From Halichondria panicea (Eukaryota; Porifera; Demospongiae; Suberitida; Halichondriidae), in NCBI RefSeq assembly GCF_963675165.1, contig NC_087383.1:6240839-6304838 (forward strand): 64,000 nucleotides of DNA. Reading direction: 5' to 3'. Within the stretch, counting starts at the first letter, position 1. Each line of letters begins with the position of its first letter. A program made the translations under genes and the position numbers. This document shows, one piece after another, positions 46,501-56,857 of this stretch. Below the pieces are notes generated by a model, which ran no database searches, was not told the DNA's origin, and worked only from the letters and a program-made list of their open reading frames with translations.

Positions 46501-46742
46501 CAATGGTGGCCTTTGTTGAGAGGTTGTTTTAATTGTAGTACACAAACTGTTATTTGGGACCTGAGTGCCTGGCCGTTATATATATAGCAATTGGCCTTTA
46601 TTCAGAGGTGGTTGTTAACAGAGGTTCCACTGTAATACATATATAATACAGACACTCACTTTTTCTTAAGGAGGAGGACATTGTATTCCACCAATGCCAG
46701 TGATGTCATTGCTTGGTGAAGAGATGCTCCATACAGACTTGA
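43504..46742 (-). CDS. Two 3' exons of an unrecognised gene
   Basis: Exon 46660-46742 (acceptor gaattaag, donor gtgagt) encodes SSLYGASLHQAMTSLALVEY and NVLLLKKK. Exon 43504-43639 (acceptor ttgctgcag) joins in phase and encodes YPRWSHGRMDGGASDAVPHT and RDGAGCHTAWREDYLSIVCK to a TGA at 43504. The intron of about 3 kb is largely filled by a MITE with a piggyBac element inside it. The first exon looks like a helical coding segment. No domain was recognised. A minus-strand frame beginning near 47025 could contain the start, but this is not supported by splice phase. Confidence 0.45.
44229..46483 (+). mobile_element. Decayed piggyBac element, 2.25 kb, both ends present
   Basis: TTAA flanks both ends (44229-44232 and 46480-46483). 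The inner termini CCGATTAGCCGCGGTT and AACCGCGGCTATTCGG are inverted repeats. A subterminal palindrome GACGCAAATTTGCGTC follows the left end. The region 44560-44740 is homologous to the N-terminal exon of the other copy (a LDSSDSELDFSD-type acidic frame), but with stops and shifts. No catalytic domain remains and the interior is repetitive. It is non-autonomous or dead. Confidence 0.85.
45600..45668. repeat. AC-rich microsatellite
   Basis: A cacacac/gcacgc tract inside the piggyBac element. Confidence 0.85.
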
Positions 46743-48420
46743 CTTAATTCAGTATAATAGCAGTAGATACTCTGTATATAGTGTTGTTTCCTCTAGTATT
46801 CTCCAAATTCTGCCAGTGGTCTCCCAGAACATGTATTGTGATAATAACATTGTTAGGGCAGAGGTTAGGACACAGCATGTAATGTAATGCTCATGCAGTA
46901 ATAATAATGATGCAGCCTTCGAGAAGATTCGTTAGTGTTCGTGGCCGGCCACCTGATTGGCGAGTAGAAGAATCGAGAATCTTGAGAACGGCTTGATTTT
47001 GAAAAAATGTAGAGAAATCTCATGTGTCAGCTTTTTATAAGATTTTCCGCGCATGTGTTTACAGATTATTATTATTGCTGGCTAAGCAGTTTTCTGCAGA
47101 AAAGAAGGAAGGGCTGGATCGTGTACAATGCAGCAACCACATTGCATAAGCAGTCAGAGACACTTTCTCCGGTCCATGTAGTCACACACATTTTGCTATG
47201 ACCTTGTATAACCTGTTGTAGGGTTCATTGGACCTTTTTGGTAACTATAAATTCCTTTGTTTCTCTATGAGGCCACTGTTAGTTGCATTTGTTTCAGATG
47301 AGAATACTAGCTCGACCCCGATGAGGGAGGGAGGGAGGCCTTCATTACTCATTAATTATCCCATTATTATATTTTGATGACGTTATATCCTGTTTTTTTA
47401 ACTGACGACAATACATAAAAGGACGGAGTATGAAAAAAAAAATTGTTTATTTTTTTACGCATGCACTGGCTTTTTAGTGCACAATGCAACTTGCAACATG
47501 GCACAATCATGGTAAAATAATGCAATGTCAGCCAAAAAAGGACTTTGACCTCAAATAATGGCTAACTTAAATGAGGAGGTGAGCAAAACGAGGAGGGAGG
47601 TTGATCTGAAACAAGTATGCATGCAACTAACAGTGGCCTATAATTATAATGAAGTGCATCAGTTGGTTAACCCATGCAGCCATCTACATCTATATAAGTC
47701 GAGACCAGGCCGATTTTAATCGGCCTGGTCTCGAGGCTATACTATAAGCCATGCACCATCACAAATACACTGAGGTGCCTTTTCTTACTACTCAACATCC
47801 ATGCAGGTAATCTAATTCTTCATTATAGTGATAGCTTCCAAGTAACCTGCTTCCAATAATTTCACCGTCAAGCTTTGTTTGGGAACTCGGAGAGATCATC
47901 TTTGTCGTGAATTCTTGTCGGATAGATAAATATTTTGGTCACATTTTTGCTTATGTAATTAAATAGCTGGACCAGATTATGGTGCTGTTATAACACTTGC
48001 AGAGTGTGCTCTATATAGAACAATCAATAACATGATCTTGGTTTTGACATCTACACTTTATATAATACATCTTCATACAACTTTGTATATGCATGATTGT
48101 ATAAGCATTCTCAGCACATTCCTAGCTTTTGTCATTGTATAACTATTGAGTATATTAATAGTACAAGCTTTGCAGTTTGTTGAGGAACTTAGATTCTCAA
48201 AAATTGTTGAGTGTCCTGAGGTATTTCACATCCGTATCACCTTGTTTGCTTTTATCGGGACCTCATAGGTTATTTTTGGCTTTCTCCATCGAAACTTGAC
48301 ACTGTTATACTAGCTATATAATCTTATTTGTCGAGACAAAAAAAGAGGTATTAATTTTGTATTAGTTTTGTATTGCTTTGCTTTGAATTTCAGGTGCGGC
48401 AATAACTTCGATGCAGTATA
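46743..48420. other. No confirmed exon; hairpin at 47699
   Basis: This is the region upstream of the gene ending at 43504. It includes a perfect palindrome at 47699-47734. From 47.8 to 48.4 kb no frame with splice support was found. Confidence 0.4.
47699..47734. repeat. Perfect 17-bp palindrome (hairpin family)
   Basis: tcgagaccaggccgatt and its reverse complement are separated by two bases. It is the same core as the shorter arms near 15655 and 16165, and a minimal member of the cctgggatcgaggct hairpin family. Confidence 0.85.
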
Positions 48421-49139
48421 CACTCTAAAAACAGCGGTGTGCACGTCACACCAAATATCTGGCACACCACACAATTTGGTGTGACGTGCACACCTTTAGC
48501 ATGGTGTGCCAACTTTTAGATGTGCATGGCACACCATGCTGTGAATTAGGTGTGTCATTTGGTGTGGTAACCTGAAAATGGTGTGTCACTTTGGTGTGCT
48601 AACAAAACTGGTGTGCACTAACTGACGAATGGTGTGCTGGATTCACACCATTAAAGATGGTGTGTCATAATTGGTGTGCTGAATTCACACCATTAAAGAT
48701 GGTGTGTCATATATTGGTGTGCTGGATTCACACCTCTTTTGATGGTGTGCTTTCTCTGAAATGGTGTGTCATATCGGTGTGCTGGATCCATCATTAAAAA
48801 TGGTGTGCTGGATTCAGACCATCTTTTTATGATGTGCTTTTTTAATAATTATAATTGCTATAATTATACAGGTAGATTCTCAAACATAATCATCATACCC
48901 AAAATATTGCATTATGACAAACACTATAATTATTGTTTTGTACAAGATAATATATGGAGCTATGAATTGTATATGCTACATCCGAGTTCACCAACAACAA
49001 TATAGTTTCCAGAACCACTGTAGGGACATAAGATAATTATCATTATGTATGCAGCTACGATGATATAATAAATGTTTTTACGACTATTAAGATGCCAATA
49101 CATACAGACATCGAGCGACGAAACCACTACATACAGAAA

Positions 49140-49925
49140 CACAAACACATATTCTTGTACACAATCCACAAATACACCCCAGCAACGAAGTCGACTGACC
49201 AAGGCCAGTGTAACTACACAACACACCCCAGTGACGAAGTCGACCGGCCAAGGCCAAGGCCAGTGTAACTGACAACAGAGGACACGCTACAGGCACACAC
49301 ACACACCACATAGACGCACACTACAGTGTATTAAACTTATCTTGCAGGTCCATAATTACTTAAATTCAGTTTGAGCACCATAACCTGTAAGATTTGTACA
49401 ACCAAATTATAAATGTACATTTGTATTCTGTACACATAATTATTGTACGTACTGATCCACAAATACACACACACACCCCAGTGATGAAGTCGACTGACCA
49501 AGGCCAGTGTAACTGACAACTGGCGTACACAACACACCCCAGTGACGAAGTCGACCGGCCAAGGCCAGTGTAACTGACAACAGAGAACATGCTACAGGCA
49601 CACACACACACCACATAGACGCACACTACAGTGTATTAAACTTATCTTGCAGGTCCATAATAATTACTTGAATTCAGTTGAGAACCATAACCTGTAAGAT
49701 TTGTACAACCAAATTATAAATGTACATTTGTATTCTGTACACATATTGTACGTACTGATCCACAAATACACACATGCACCCCAGTGACGAAGTCGACTGA
49801 CCAAGGCCAGTGTAACTGACAACTGGTGTACACAACACACCCCAGTGACGAAGTCGACCGGCAAGGCCCGTGTAACTGACAACAGAGGATACGCTACAGA
49901 CATGCAGACACATTACACACACATT
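49140..49925. repeat. Tandem repeat, unit about 300 bp, three copies
   Basis: Units contain ccccagtgacgaagtcgac, gaccaaggccagtgtaactg, acacacaccacatagacgca and attaaacttatcttgcaggt, repeated at about 49150, 49470 and 49780. Many overlapping Cys/Val-rich frames on the minus strand are shadows of this repeat. Confidence 0.9.
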
Positions 49926-50289
49926 GCGTATATTAAACTTATCTTTTGGTCCATAATAAAATCCATCCATATCCATAGGCGCGCGCTAGAATTGAACATG
50001 AGCTTTACCATGTACCACGAGGCAGCACTGGTACCAGTGGGCGGGGCTAGTTGCGCATGCGCATTAAAAATATTTATGTGTGAAACCATGTGTCTTGTAC
50101 TAGCTGACTGGCTCTAGCTAGCTAGCTAGCTACTGCACTGACTGTACGTACGTCCTGGCTGAATCCTACTATTTTATTTATGGCTCTGCTTACTACCCCA
50201 AATAACTATCTGGGACACATACAGACTTTGTGAGGTAAGCTAGTTCCGTTAGAAATTCATAGTGATTCGAATTGATGTCTACCTTCGTG

Positions 50290-51190
50290 TGGGATCTTCA
50301 TAAGAATATGATTATTAATAACCCAAATGTTATCTGTTTGTCCCAATTGCAACGTGCCTTTCAGCTCTTGTATACAGGAGTTTCTGTAAATGTGTGTGTT
50401 TATACTTCCGGCAATTTACTCTTGTAGGGGAGATCTTCAAGCTTAGCCTGTGCCTGCATTCTATACTGACTGTCGAACTGGTAGGATCCTCAATGGCTAA
50501 TTGTAACAAGAAAACCCTATAGGACACATTCTGTACGTTGATACAGTTACTGCTCTATACGGTACGGTATAGAGATGGGTGGTGTCGTGTGGATAACACT
50601 ATCAAGTATAGGTATTTCATGCAACGTGCTTTTTAGTTCTTGTATACAGAATATCGGGAGGTTCTGTAAATTATTGTGTGTGTTTATATAGTTATGTCAG
50701 TGTATGTGTGATCCTTCCAGCAATTTACTTGTATACTCTTGTAGGGGGATCTACAGACGTGACACAAGGAACCCTGTGCACTTATAATACATAGCTAACT
50801 CGATATACTGACTGGAGGATCCTACTATCTCAATGGCTACCAAGAAACCCTATATATACATTCTGTAAGTTCCTTTACTGTTACAGTGTGGATCTGAGAA
50901 GTGTGTTATCTGTTTGTCCCCACCAGCAACTATAAATATTATAATTATATATATAATAGGTTCTGTGTTTATATAATTATGTCATTGTATGTGGATCCTA
51001 TATACTTGTCAACTCTTGTATTATATAGGGGGGATTTTCAGTCGTGAAACACAAGGAGGAACCCTGTGCATTTGTAGCTGACTGCATTCTACTACTGACT
51101 GCTTAACTGGATCCTATCTCAATGGCTACTAAGTTTTAACTTCGTAAGTTATAATAATAATTATAATCCTTTACAGTTTCAGTTAAAATT
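50290..51190. repeat. Tandem repeat, unit about 300 bp, three to four copies
   Basis: aaccctgtgca, gactgcattctatactgact-type sequence, ggatcctactatctcaatgg and ctaccaagaaaccctatata recur at about 50450, 50770 and 51060, each followed by attctgtaagtt-like sequence. Confidence 0.8.
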
Positions 51191-51553
51191 CATCCAATAG
51201 GGATAATGTTGTATTGGATCTAATCTATGCTGCATATAACACTCCATATCAAATCAAGTAAGTATTTATACATTTATCTGTTTGTTTATCTGTTTGTTCA
51301 CATGTCTTGTATACTAGGAAGGAGATGTATATATTTATACTTTGGTGCGCAAGTGCATAATTATAGACTGCTACAGCTGCTCAATGTAAGTTTTCATTCG
51401 TGGATTTGCAAAAATAATATTGCTTGCATATATATATACGTATAGGGGATGTGCGCTTGTGTGTCAATGGATAGTCGGTCATAATTACGATCTATGTATA
51501 ATTAATCTAAATGCTTGCCTTTTGTCACTCATGTTTTGTTTTTTACAATGCAG

Positions 51554-52098
51554 GTAACAAAAGCGCCCTAAAAAGATACTGGTTTAGTGAAACAGGACAC
51601 AAGTACGTTAATATATATGGTGTTGTTGCATTGTATACGTTTTCGTGAATTTGTCGAAGTCAGCTCAGCTTTTTAGTTATGTTATGACAGGAGGTGGTCC
51701 AGGCTCCTTAAGACACGGAGGAGTGAAATTGAGGGAACTTACAGCTGTCTGAGGGAGACTCTCAACAAGTACAGCGTCTTCACTGGGAGAAACCCTTTGG
51801 TGAGTGGAATTCATATCTCGAATATTAATAATAGTTCATTCATGTGTATAATTATGTGTATAATTATGTCTACATTATTTGGTCCCCTGCATGCAGGACC
51901 TAGCGGGTGTGGCTAGGTTGATCTCTCTGTACCTCCTGCTACAGATGATACAGGTTTGTATGTTTGCAATTACAAGTTGTGACTTCATGGTTCATCACCA
52001 CATGCAGGAAAAGATTTTTAGAAAAAGTGAAGAATGCAATCACTGCTGACTGGTACAGTTTGGCAATACAGCTGGATATCGACTACAAAACTAGAAAG
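51554..52098 (+). pseudogene. Captured ROC-tail/linker/Death exons in CACTA-like element
   Basis: Exon-like segments with AG/GT borders: 51554-51602 (NKSALKRYWFSETGH); 51691-51799, ending LRETLNKYSVFTGRNPL, which resembles the gene 1 ROC-exon end LRRILDPLSVFAGRNPL; 51897-51953 (DLAGVARLISLYLLLQMIQ), starting like the linker exon ELAGVA at the same splice point; and 52008-52098 (LEKVKNAITADWYSLAIQLD then IDYKTRK), a good start of a Death domain. The first three join in phase, but 51953 to 52008 does not, so as read the copy is broken or an exon was missed. The 3' part of the Death domain is not found. A source gene of this subtype, other than gene 1 or 2, is implied. Confidence 0.6.
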
Positions 52099-52427
52099 GT
52101 AGGAAATCTCATCTAAATGCTTGCATGTATCTTTTGTAACTCATGTTTTGTTTTTTACAACGCAGGTAACAAAAGCGCCCTAAGTTTAGTGAAACAGGAC
52201 ATGCACAAGTACGTTAATATTATGGTGTTGTTGCATTGTATACGTTTTCGTGAATTTATCGAGGTCAGCTCAGCTTTTTATAGTTATGTGTTTTTCAAAG
52301 TTGTGATCGTATGTTGGTCGCCATGTTCTGTGGCAAACAATAATATTATTACATAATTTTATAGTCGTACAAAATTAAATGTTTACGTATTTGACATGCA
52401 GAATCAAGTACAACTGAACACTCGTAG

Positions 52428-52640
52428 AGATGAAGTCTTGGTGATGAATAAACACAAAACAATATACCCGTGAAGAAAACAGAAATGAAGTCCTTGTGTT
52501 TAAGAAACAGAACAGACTCCTGAAGAAAACAGAAATGATTCAAGTTCTTGTGATGAAGAAACAGAACAGGCAATATACTCCTGAAGAAAACAGAAATGCA
52601 AAGTCCTTGTGATGAAGAAATAGCAGAACTGAGAAACAGA
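52428..52640. repeat. Tandem repeat, unit about 55-60 bp
   Basis: About four units of ctcctgaagaaaacagaaat with aagtccttgtgatgaagaaa. On the minus strand they give a Phe/Leu/Ser-rich 139-codon frame that is a repeat artefact. Confidence 0.9.
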
Positions 52641-52865
52641 ACAAACATGTATGACATTATAGAATAGTTTACTTTTATTATTCTTTTTGTACAATTTTGG
52701 CCTGTTTTTGGCAGTGTGCAATTCACACCAGTACTGAAATAGCACACTAATTTAGGTGTGACCCTCACACCGTTAATAATCTAGCACACCAATTTAAGTG
52801 TGACAGTCACACCAAAACTGGTGTGTGTATTGGGACAAATGTGGCACACCAACGTTTTTAGAGTG

Positions 52866-54460
52866 TATACTCTTGGTTTGAACACAGTTTAGAGAATCCT
52901 TTTACGTCACTGTTTGCTCTTATAATTATATAGACTATAGCTAGTACTCGCGTTCCAGAAGTTTGAGTTGCACTGAGTGCATGCAATATTGTAGTGTGTA
53001 AAGAACGCTGGATGGTTATCGGGCTTTTCCTGTTTAACTTGTAACGTCCATGTGGTAGTGGCCGGCCCGGTGACCTGAGATAATTATGTTCGTTGGCGAT
53101 CCTATAGTTGTAGAAACTGGTAACATAAATGTATTAGCTACATACTTGAAGACTCTTATATACCTACTTATTTTTTCATTCCGATTCGGAACGTTATATC
53201 TCATGGTTTTGCATGGGCTATCGTCAATTGCTCAGCTGTTAGCAATTGTTCTTTCACATTGCTCTCACATTCAACAGTTACAATGTCTATACGGGAATTT
53301 GTTCTTTTAAAAGCACTTTGGACTCTACTTCGGCATGCACGAGCATGTATAATGGGTTTCCTGTAATAAGCATAACTGCTATTTGCATAACAGGTTTGCG
53401 AGAAAATAAAATGATGTGTAATGTACCACTCAGCATTATCATGGGAAATAGAAGTTATGCATACCTGATCTGACTGTATGAATGATGCTGATATCAATTT
53501 CAGTTGTGCATAATTATACTCAGACATTAACAAGCTAGTTGGTAGCTGATAAGTTAAAATTTTGAAATGCCCATGGCTAGTATTCTACAGATATAATAGT
53601 TGTTATACAAATCATCATAAGCAGGTCTTTATGCAATGGACAACCATGCACGGGAATGAGTTGTCAGGACGGATTGTCACTACATATATTATATAGTGCC
53701 AGTACAGAACTTTAACAATAATACTGTGCAAATAGTGTGCTACAAGGAGAAGGGGGAGCCCCAAGGCTGTCAGCCTGATGATATATTTTCTTTTTCTTAT
53801 TATTCTCTTTCAAATTTTACTACATAGCGGTGGTGTTCAGTCTGTCAATTATCAGTGATGATTTTGAAATTATCATTTTGTAGCTATTATCGAACCCGAT
53901 TCGTACTTATTATCATAATTATGCATGTGCTATTAATTAACGTGTGCCTGGCCAATTGTGGATTCGATCTAACATGCAGTGGTAATATCGGGATCTTTAA
54001 ATCACACAAAAGAGTATAATTATAGCCTCGATCCCTATAGTTGTTCACCTATTATAACCATTATAAGAGCGAAAACTCGGCCTGGGATCGAGGCTACAAT
54101 GTGCTGGGCTTAATAATTATAAAGACATCAAAAATATATTTGTATAGTTGTATACTGCATGATATAGCATTACCTGAGGTATAGCCTCTTTCTCAGCCTC
54201 GTTATCTCTATTTCAACATTGTTATAAATCGGCCAGGGACCACATTACAGAAAGTCCTCTATAATAATTATATTTAGTGCCGAAAGATAAAGTACTCCTC
54301 CATGCATGCCATGCCTAGTGGCTATAGTGCTTATACAGTACATATCTTGTAATAACTAATAATAAGATGTGAGAATATAATTTATATAGGTCGACCAGAC
54401 TCTGATCAAGAGGGTCAAATTATGCTAATTATTATATACAATGTGCTGCCAACATTTCAG
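52866..54460. other. No confirmed gene
   Basis: A plus-strand frame at 53086-53310 (hydrophobic, about 74 codons) and its minus-strand overlap have no splice or domain support. A hairpin-family element is at about 54025-54095. Confidence 0.4.
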
Positions 54461-54541
54461 TACTCATCTCTCGTGTAGATGAACTGGCCAACCCTTTAAA
54501 TGGTTTCAGTCTGGACCACCGTGAGAAGCAGTTGTCAGCTG
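54461..54541 (+). CDS. Weak exon candidate
   Basis: It is bounded by acatttcag and gtacgt and open in one frame (LISRVDELANPLNGFSLDHR, then EKQLSA). It looks coding in composition but leads, in phase, to a stop two codons into the next possible exon (54802). The partner exons and function are unknown. Confidence 0.3.
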
Positions 54542-55149
54542 GTACGTGTGAGTGTAGTGGTTAGTATCATTGTGTGTTGTGTTAGAACTCAAAATGTTAG
54601 TGATGCATCATATGAGGTCCGCAATAATTATACTAAGGTGGCTTGGCTATAATTATATAATGTTTCTTCTTGCATAATAAATTATTCATATTTTACAGTG
54701 GCCCTGAGGTAGTATACCGTACACACATAGTATAGGCTCGTCGTTTTATGGTGTAAATGTTCTGTCAACTATGTTATCGGATTCTCTTATTATTCCTGCA
54801 GCTCTATAGACTGACTGTGTGGAGGTGTCACGGAGAGTGAGTGCAGAGGTGGCTGAATTGAACTTTCAGCTAAAAAAACACTCATCAATTCACAACATCG
54901 ATATATAAGCTATAATTATAGCTACGTAAAATAGCCTATCAAACACTTGTACTTAATTCTGCATTGAAACATGACTTGTATAGAGAGGTATTACGTTGTC
55001 CCTATATAGCTTTATTGGAGGTTACACTACACTTGGCCTGGCTACAGGCAGTACTGTGTATACTGAATAACCCATGCATGCATATATACATTCAAGCGCT
55101 GGTCTGAAAGATATACCACTCACTGCATGCATGGATATAAGTTATGACT

Positions 55150-55400
55150 TGGTGCGCATGAGCAAGCGAGTTATATAATTATATGGACGGTATAGTGTTT
55201 GTTGCTCAAGGATCAATGAAGTGCGTGTATAAGAGTTTCTATATAGGATAGTCATGGATTGAAATTTGTGGATTTACAAAATAAAATAATTATGCTTGCA
55301 AATAATTATGCCTTACATAATTATGTACTATTCAGTGCATGCAGCCTTTTCAGAACGAACTGTGTGTAGCAAAACTTGTCCATGCATGGAGTCTATAATA
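55150..55400. repeat. Copy of the 11780-12060 repeat
   Basis: gcgcatgagcaagcgag, ttgctcaaggatcaatgaag, gatttacaaaataaaataat, cagccttttcagaacgaact and tccatgcatggag follow the same order as at 11780-12010. Confidence 0.7.
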
Positions 55401-55652
55401 ATTATACTTAAACGAGCATGCTGACTATAAAAAGGCGTGCCCAGGACAGCTCCGACCGGATGCAACGGGAAAATGGCGAAAATGAAAAAATGAATTTGCT
55501 TGAGTCTTGCAAAAAGACACCCTTGACTGTATAATGCACATTCTTTACATTCTTACAGTCTCCTTTTGATACGCCTTCTTCCGCGCTCTCACGAGATAGT
55601 AGACATGACATAAACTAAAAACAAAAAATGGCTGTCAAAGTTTATTTTCAAG

Positions 55653-56857
55653 AAGTGTTCTCAACCTCAGAAGAAGCCTACTGGGGTTCCACAGGAGCTT
55701 TGGTTCGAGACTGAAGATACCAAGCAGATCTTTGTTGATAGAATTGACAGTGCTAAGCGTTTAATTTTCTTGCTGCCAGAGGTTCATTGGCCATGGAAAA
55801 ACATGAAGATTTGGCAAACTGATGTTGTTGTTGAAGAAGGTAAGTAGTCTAGTCTATAGTATAAAATTAAGTAGTATAATACAGTAATGTGACTTTATCA
55901 ACCTGCAAGTGCTTTTTAACATTAACATTTCATTTTACATGGATAAAGTAACAAAGTGAAGTGCTGAAAGTCTGGGACAGGGAACACCTAGTGGGTTCGG
56001 GTATCGTCCAAGTACCTCCTGAAGAACGAAAATTGATTGTACTAGTATTGTAAATTTAAAATATCGCACAAACAGCAGCTGGGTGTTGTGGCTGTGGTGA
56101 AGGGTGACTAGTGACAAAATGGACGAGTGTTTTTTCCGTTCAATTACTAGTGGGTCATCATGCTCATAGCCACCATGACATTTGTATAATAACCTTCATA
56201 CATAGAGTCATTATTATTAATAACGTTCATCTTTTCTCAGGTCGCTTTGAAGGACTACCCTCGCTTGTTGAAAGTCTTCCTGGCATCAAACCTATGTATA
56301 TAGAAAATGTAAGTCTTACTACTGTATCAATTGCAAGCAATAATTATATCGTTACCTCTCTGGCCTCTTTTCTGGAGGAAGACTCACCGGCTAGGGGTTG
56401 GTAGTTCTATTATTCATTCCCACGTTATTCCTCCAAAGTATAACATAGACCACATCCCATGTACTCGCAACTTCCATCAGGCCTACAGATGTTTATACTA
56501 CTGACTCGACTGACCTGTATTTCTAAACCTGCCTATTATTCTCACTAATGTGCCCATGATACCAGCATAATTCTTCCCCAAAAATTATGCTCAAAATTAT
56601 GCCAGCACTACCAACCCCTACCCGGGAGAGCTCTCACTTGTTTGCACCCCACTCTACAACTCTAAATGATAGCAAAGATTTGTTTGATATACTGACATTA
56701 ATTAATGCTGATATAAATTCTTTTTCAGAATCAATTTCGTCAACTTTCTACAATGCACAATGGCGTAGTCTCAAGTCTCAATGCCGTCTATTTATATGCA
56801 AGAAAGCAAGGAAAACTCTTTGGAAGAGTTCACTGGAGTAATGCTCACTGTAGCTAA
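55653..56857 (+). CDS. Unrecognised three-exon gene
   Basis: Exons 55653-55839, 56241-56308 and 56729-56857 (TAA) have good AG/GT borders (ttttcaag, gtaagt; ttttctcag, gtaagt; tctttttcag) and agree in phase. They encode about 127 residues: KKCSQPQKKPTGVPQELWFE ... IDSAKRLIFLLPEVHWPWKN, then GRFEGLPSLVESLPGIKPMY, then NQFRQLSTMHNGVVSSLNAV and YARKQGKLFGRVHWSNAHCS. The consistent phases make real coding ancestry likely. The 5' exon was not identified and no domain was recognised. Confidence 0.55.

Larger units (their letters stand above)
44202..46632. mobile_element. TA-flanked MITE interrupted by piggyBac
   Basis: The left end is TA|CAGTGGAATCCCTCTATAAC at 44200 and the right end is the inverted GTTAACAGAGGTTCCACTG|TA at 46634. 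The TA target duplication and the CAGTGGAACCTCT-type ends are typical of pogo/mariner-like MITEs. Without the insert at 44229-46483 the element would be only about 175 bp. Confidence 0.85.
48421..52865. mobile_element. CACTA-like (EnSpm-type) element, 4.4 kb
   Basis: The ends are CACTCTAAAAACAG and the inverted GTTTTTAGAGTG. Both are preceded or followed by TATA-type flanks (gtata and tatac). Just inside, arrays of the motif ggtgtgc (often ggtgtgctggattcacacc) occupy 48435-48835, with the same motif in both orientations at 52733-52855. Dense subterminal repeats plus CACT termini are characteristic of CACTA elements. The interior holds three tandem-repeat tracts and exon-like segments related to the ROC-Death genes of this window. 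No transposase is seen, so it depends on another element. Confidence 0.8.

Noticed and set aside
49087..49976. Cluster of overlapping 66-100 codon minus-strand frames
   Set aside because: They arise from the 300-bp tandem repeat, and the same peptide fragments recur in each unit.
52349..52768. 139-codon Phe/Leu/Ser-rich minus-strand frame
   Set aside because: It lies opposite a tandem repeat of about 57 bp and has no domain or splice support.
53086..53310. 74-codon hydrophobic plus-strand frame as a membrane protein
   Set aside because: It has no splice sites or promoter context, and the opposite strand is equally open. AT-rich DNA readily gives hydrophobic frames.
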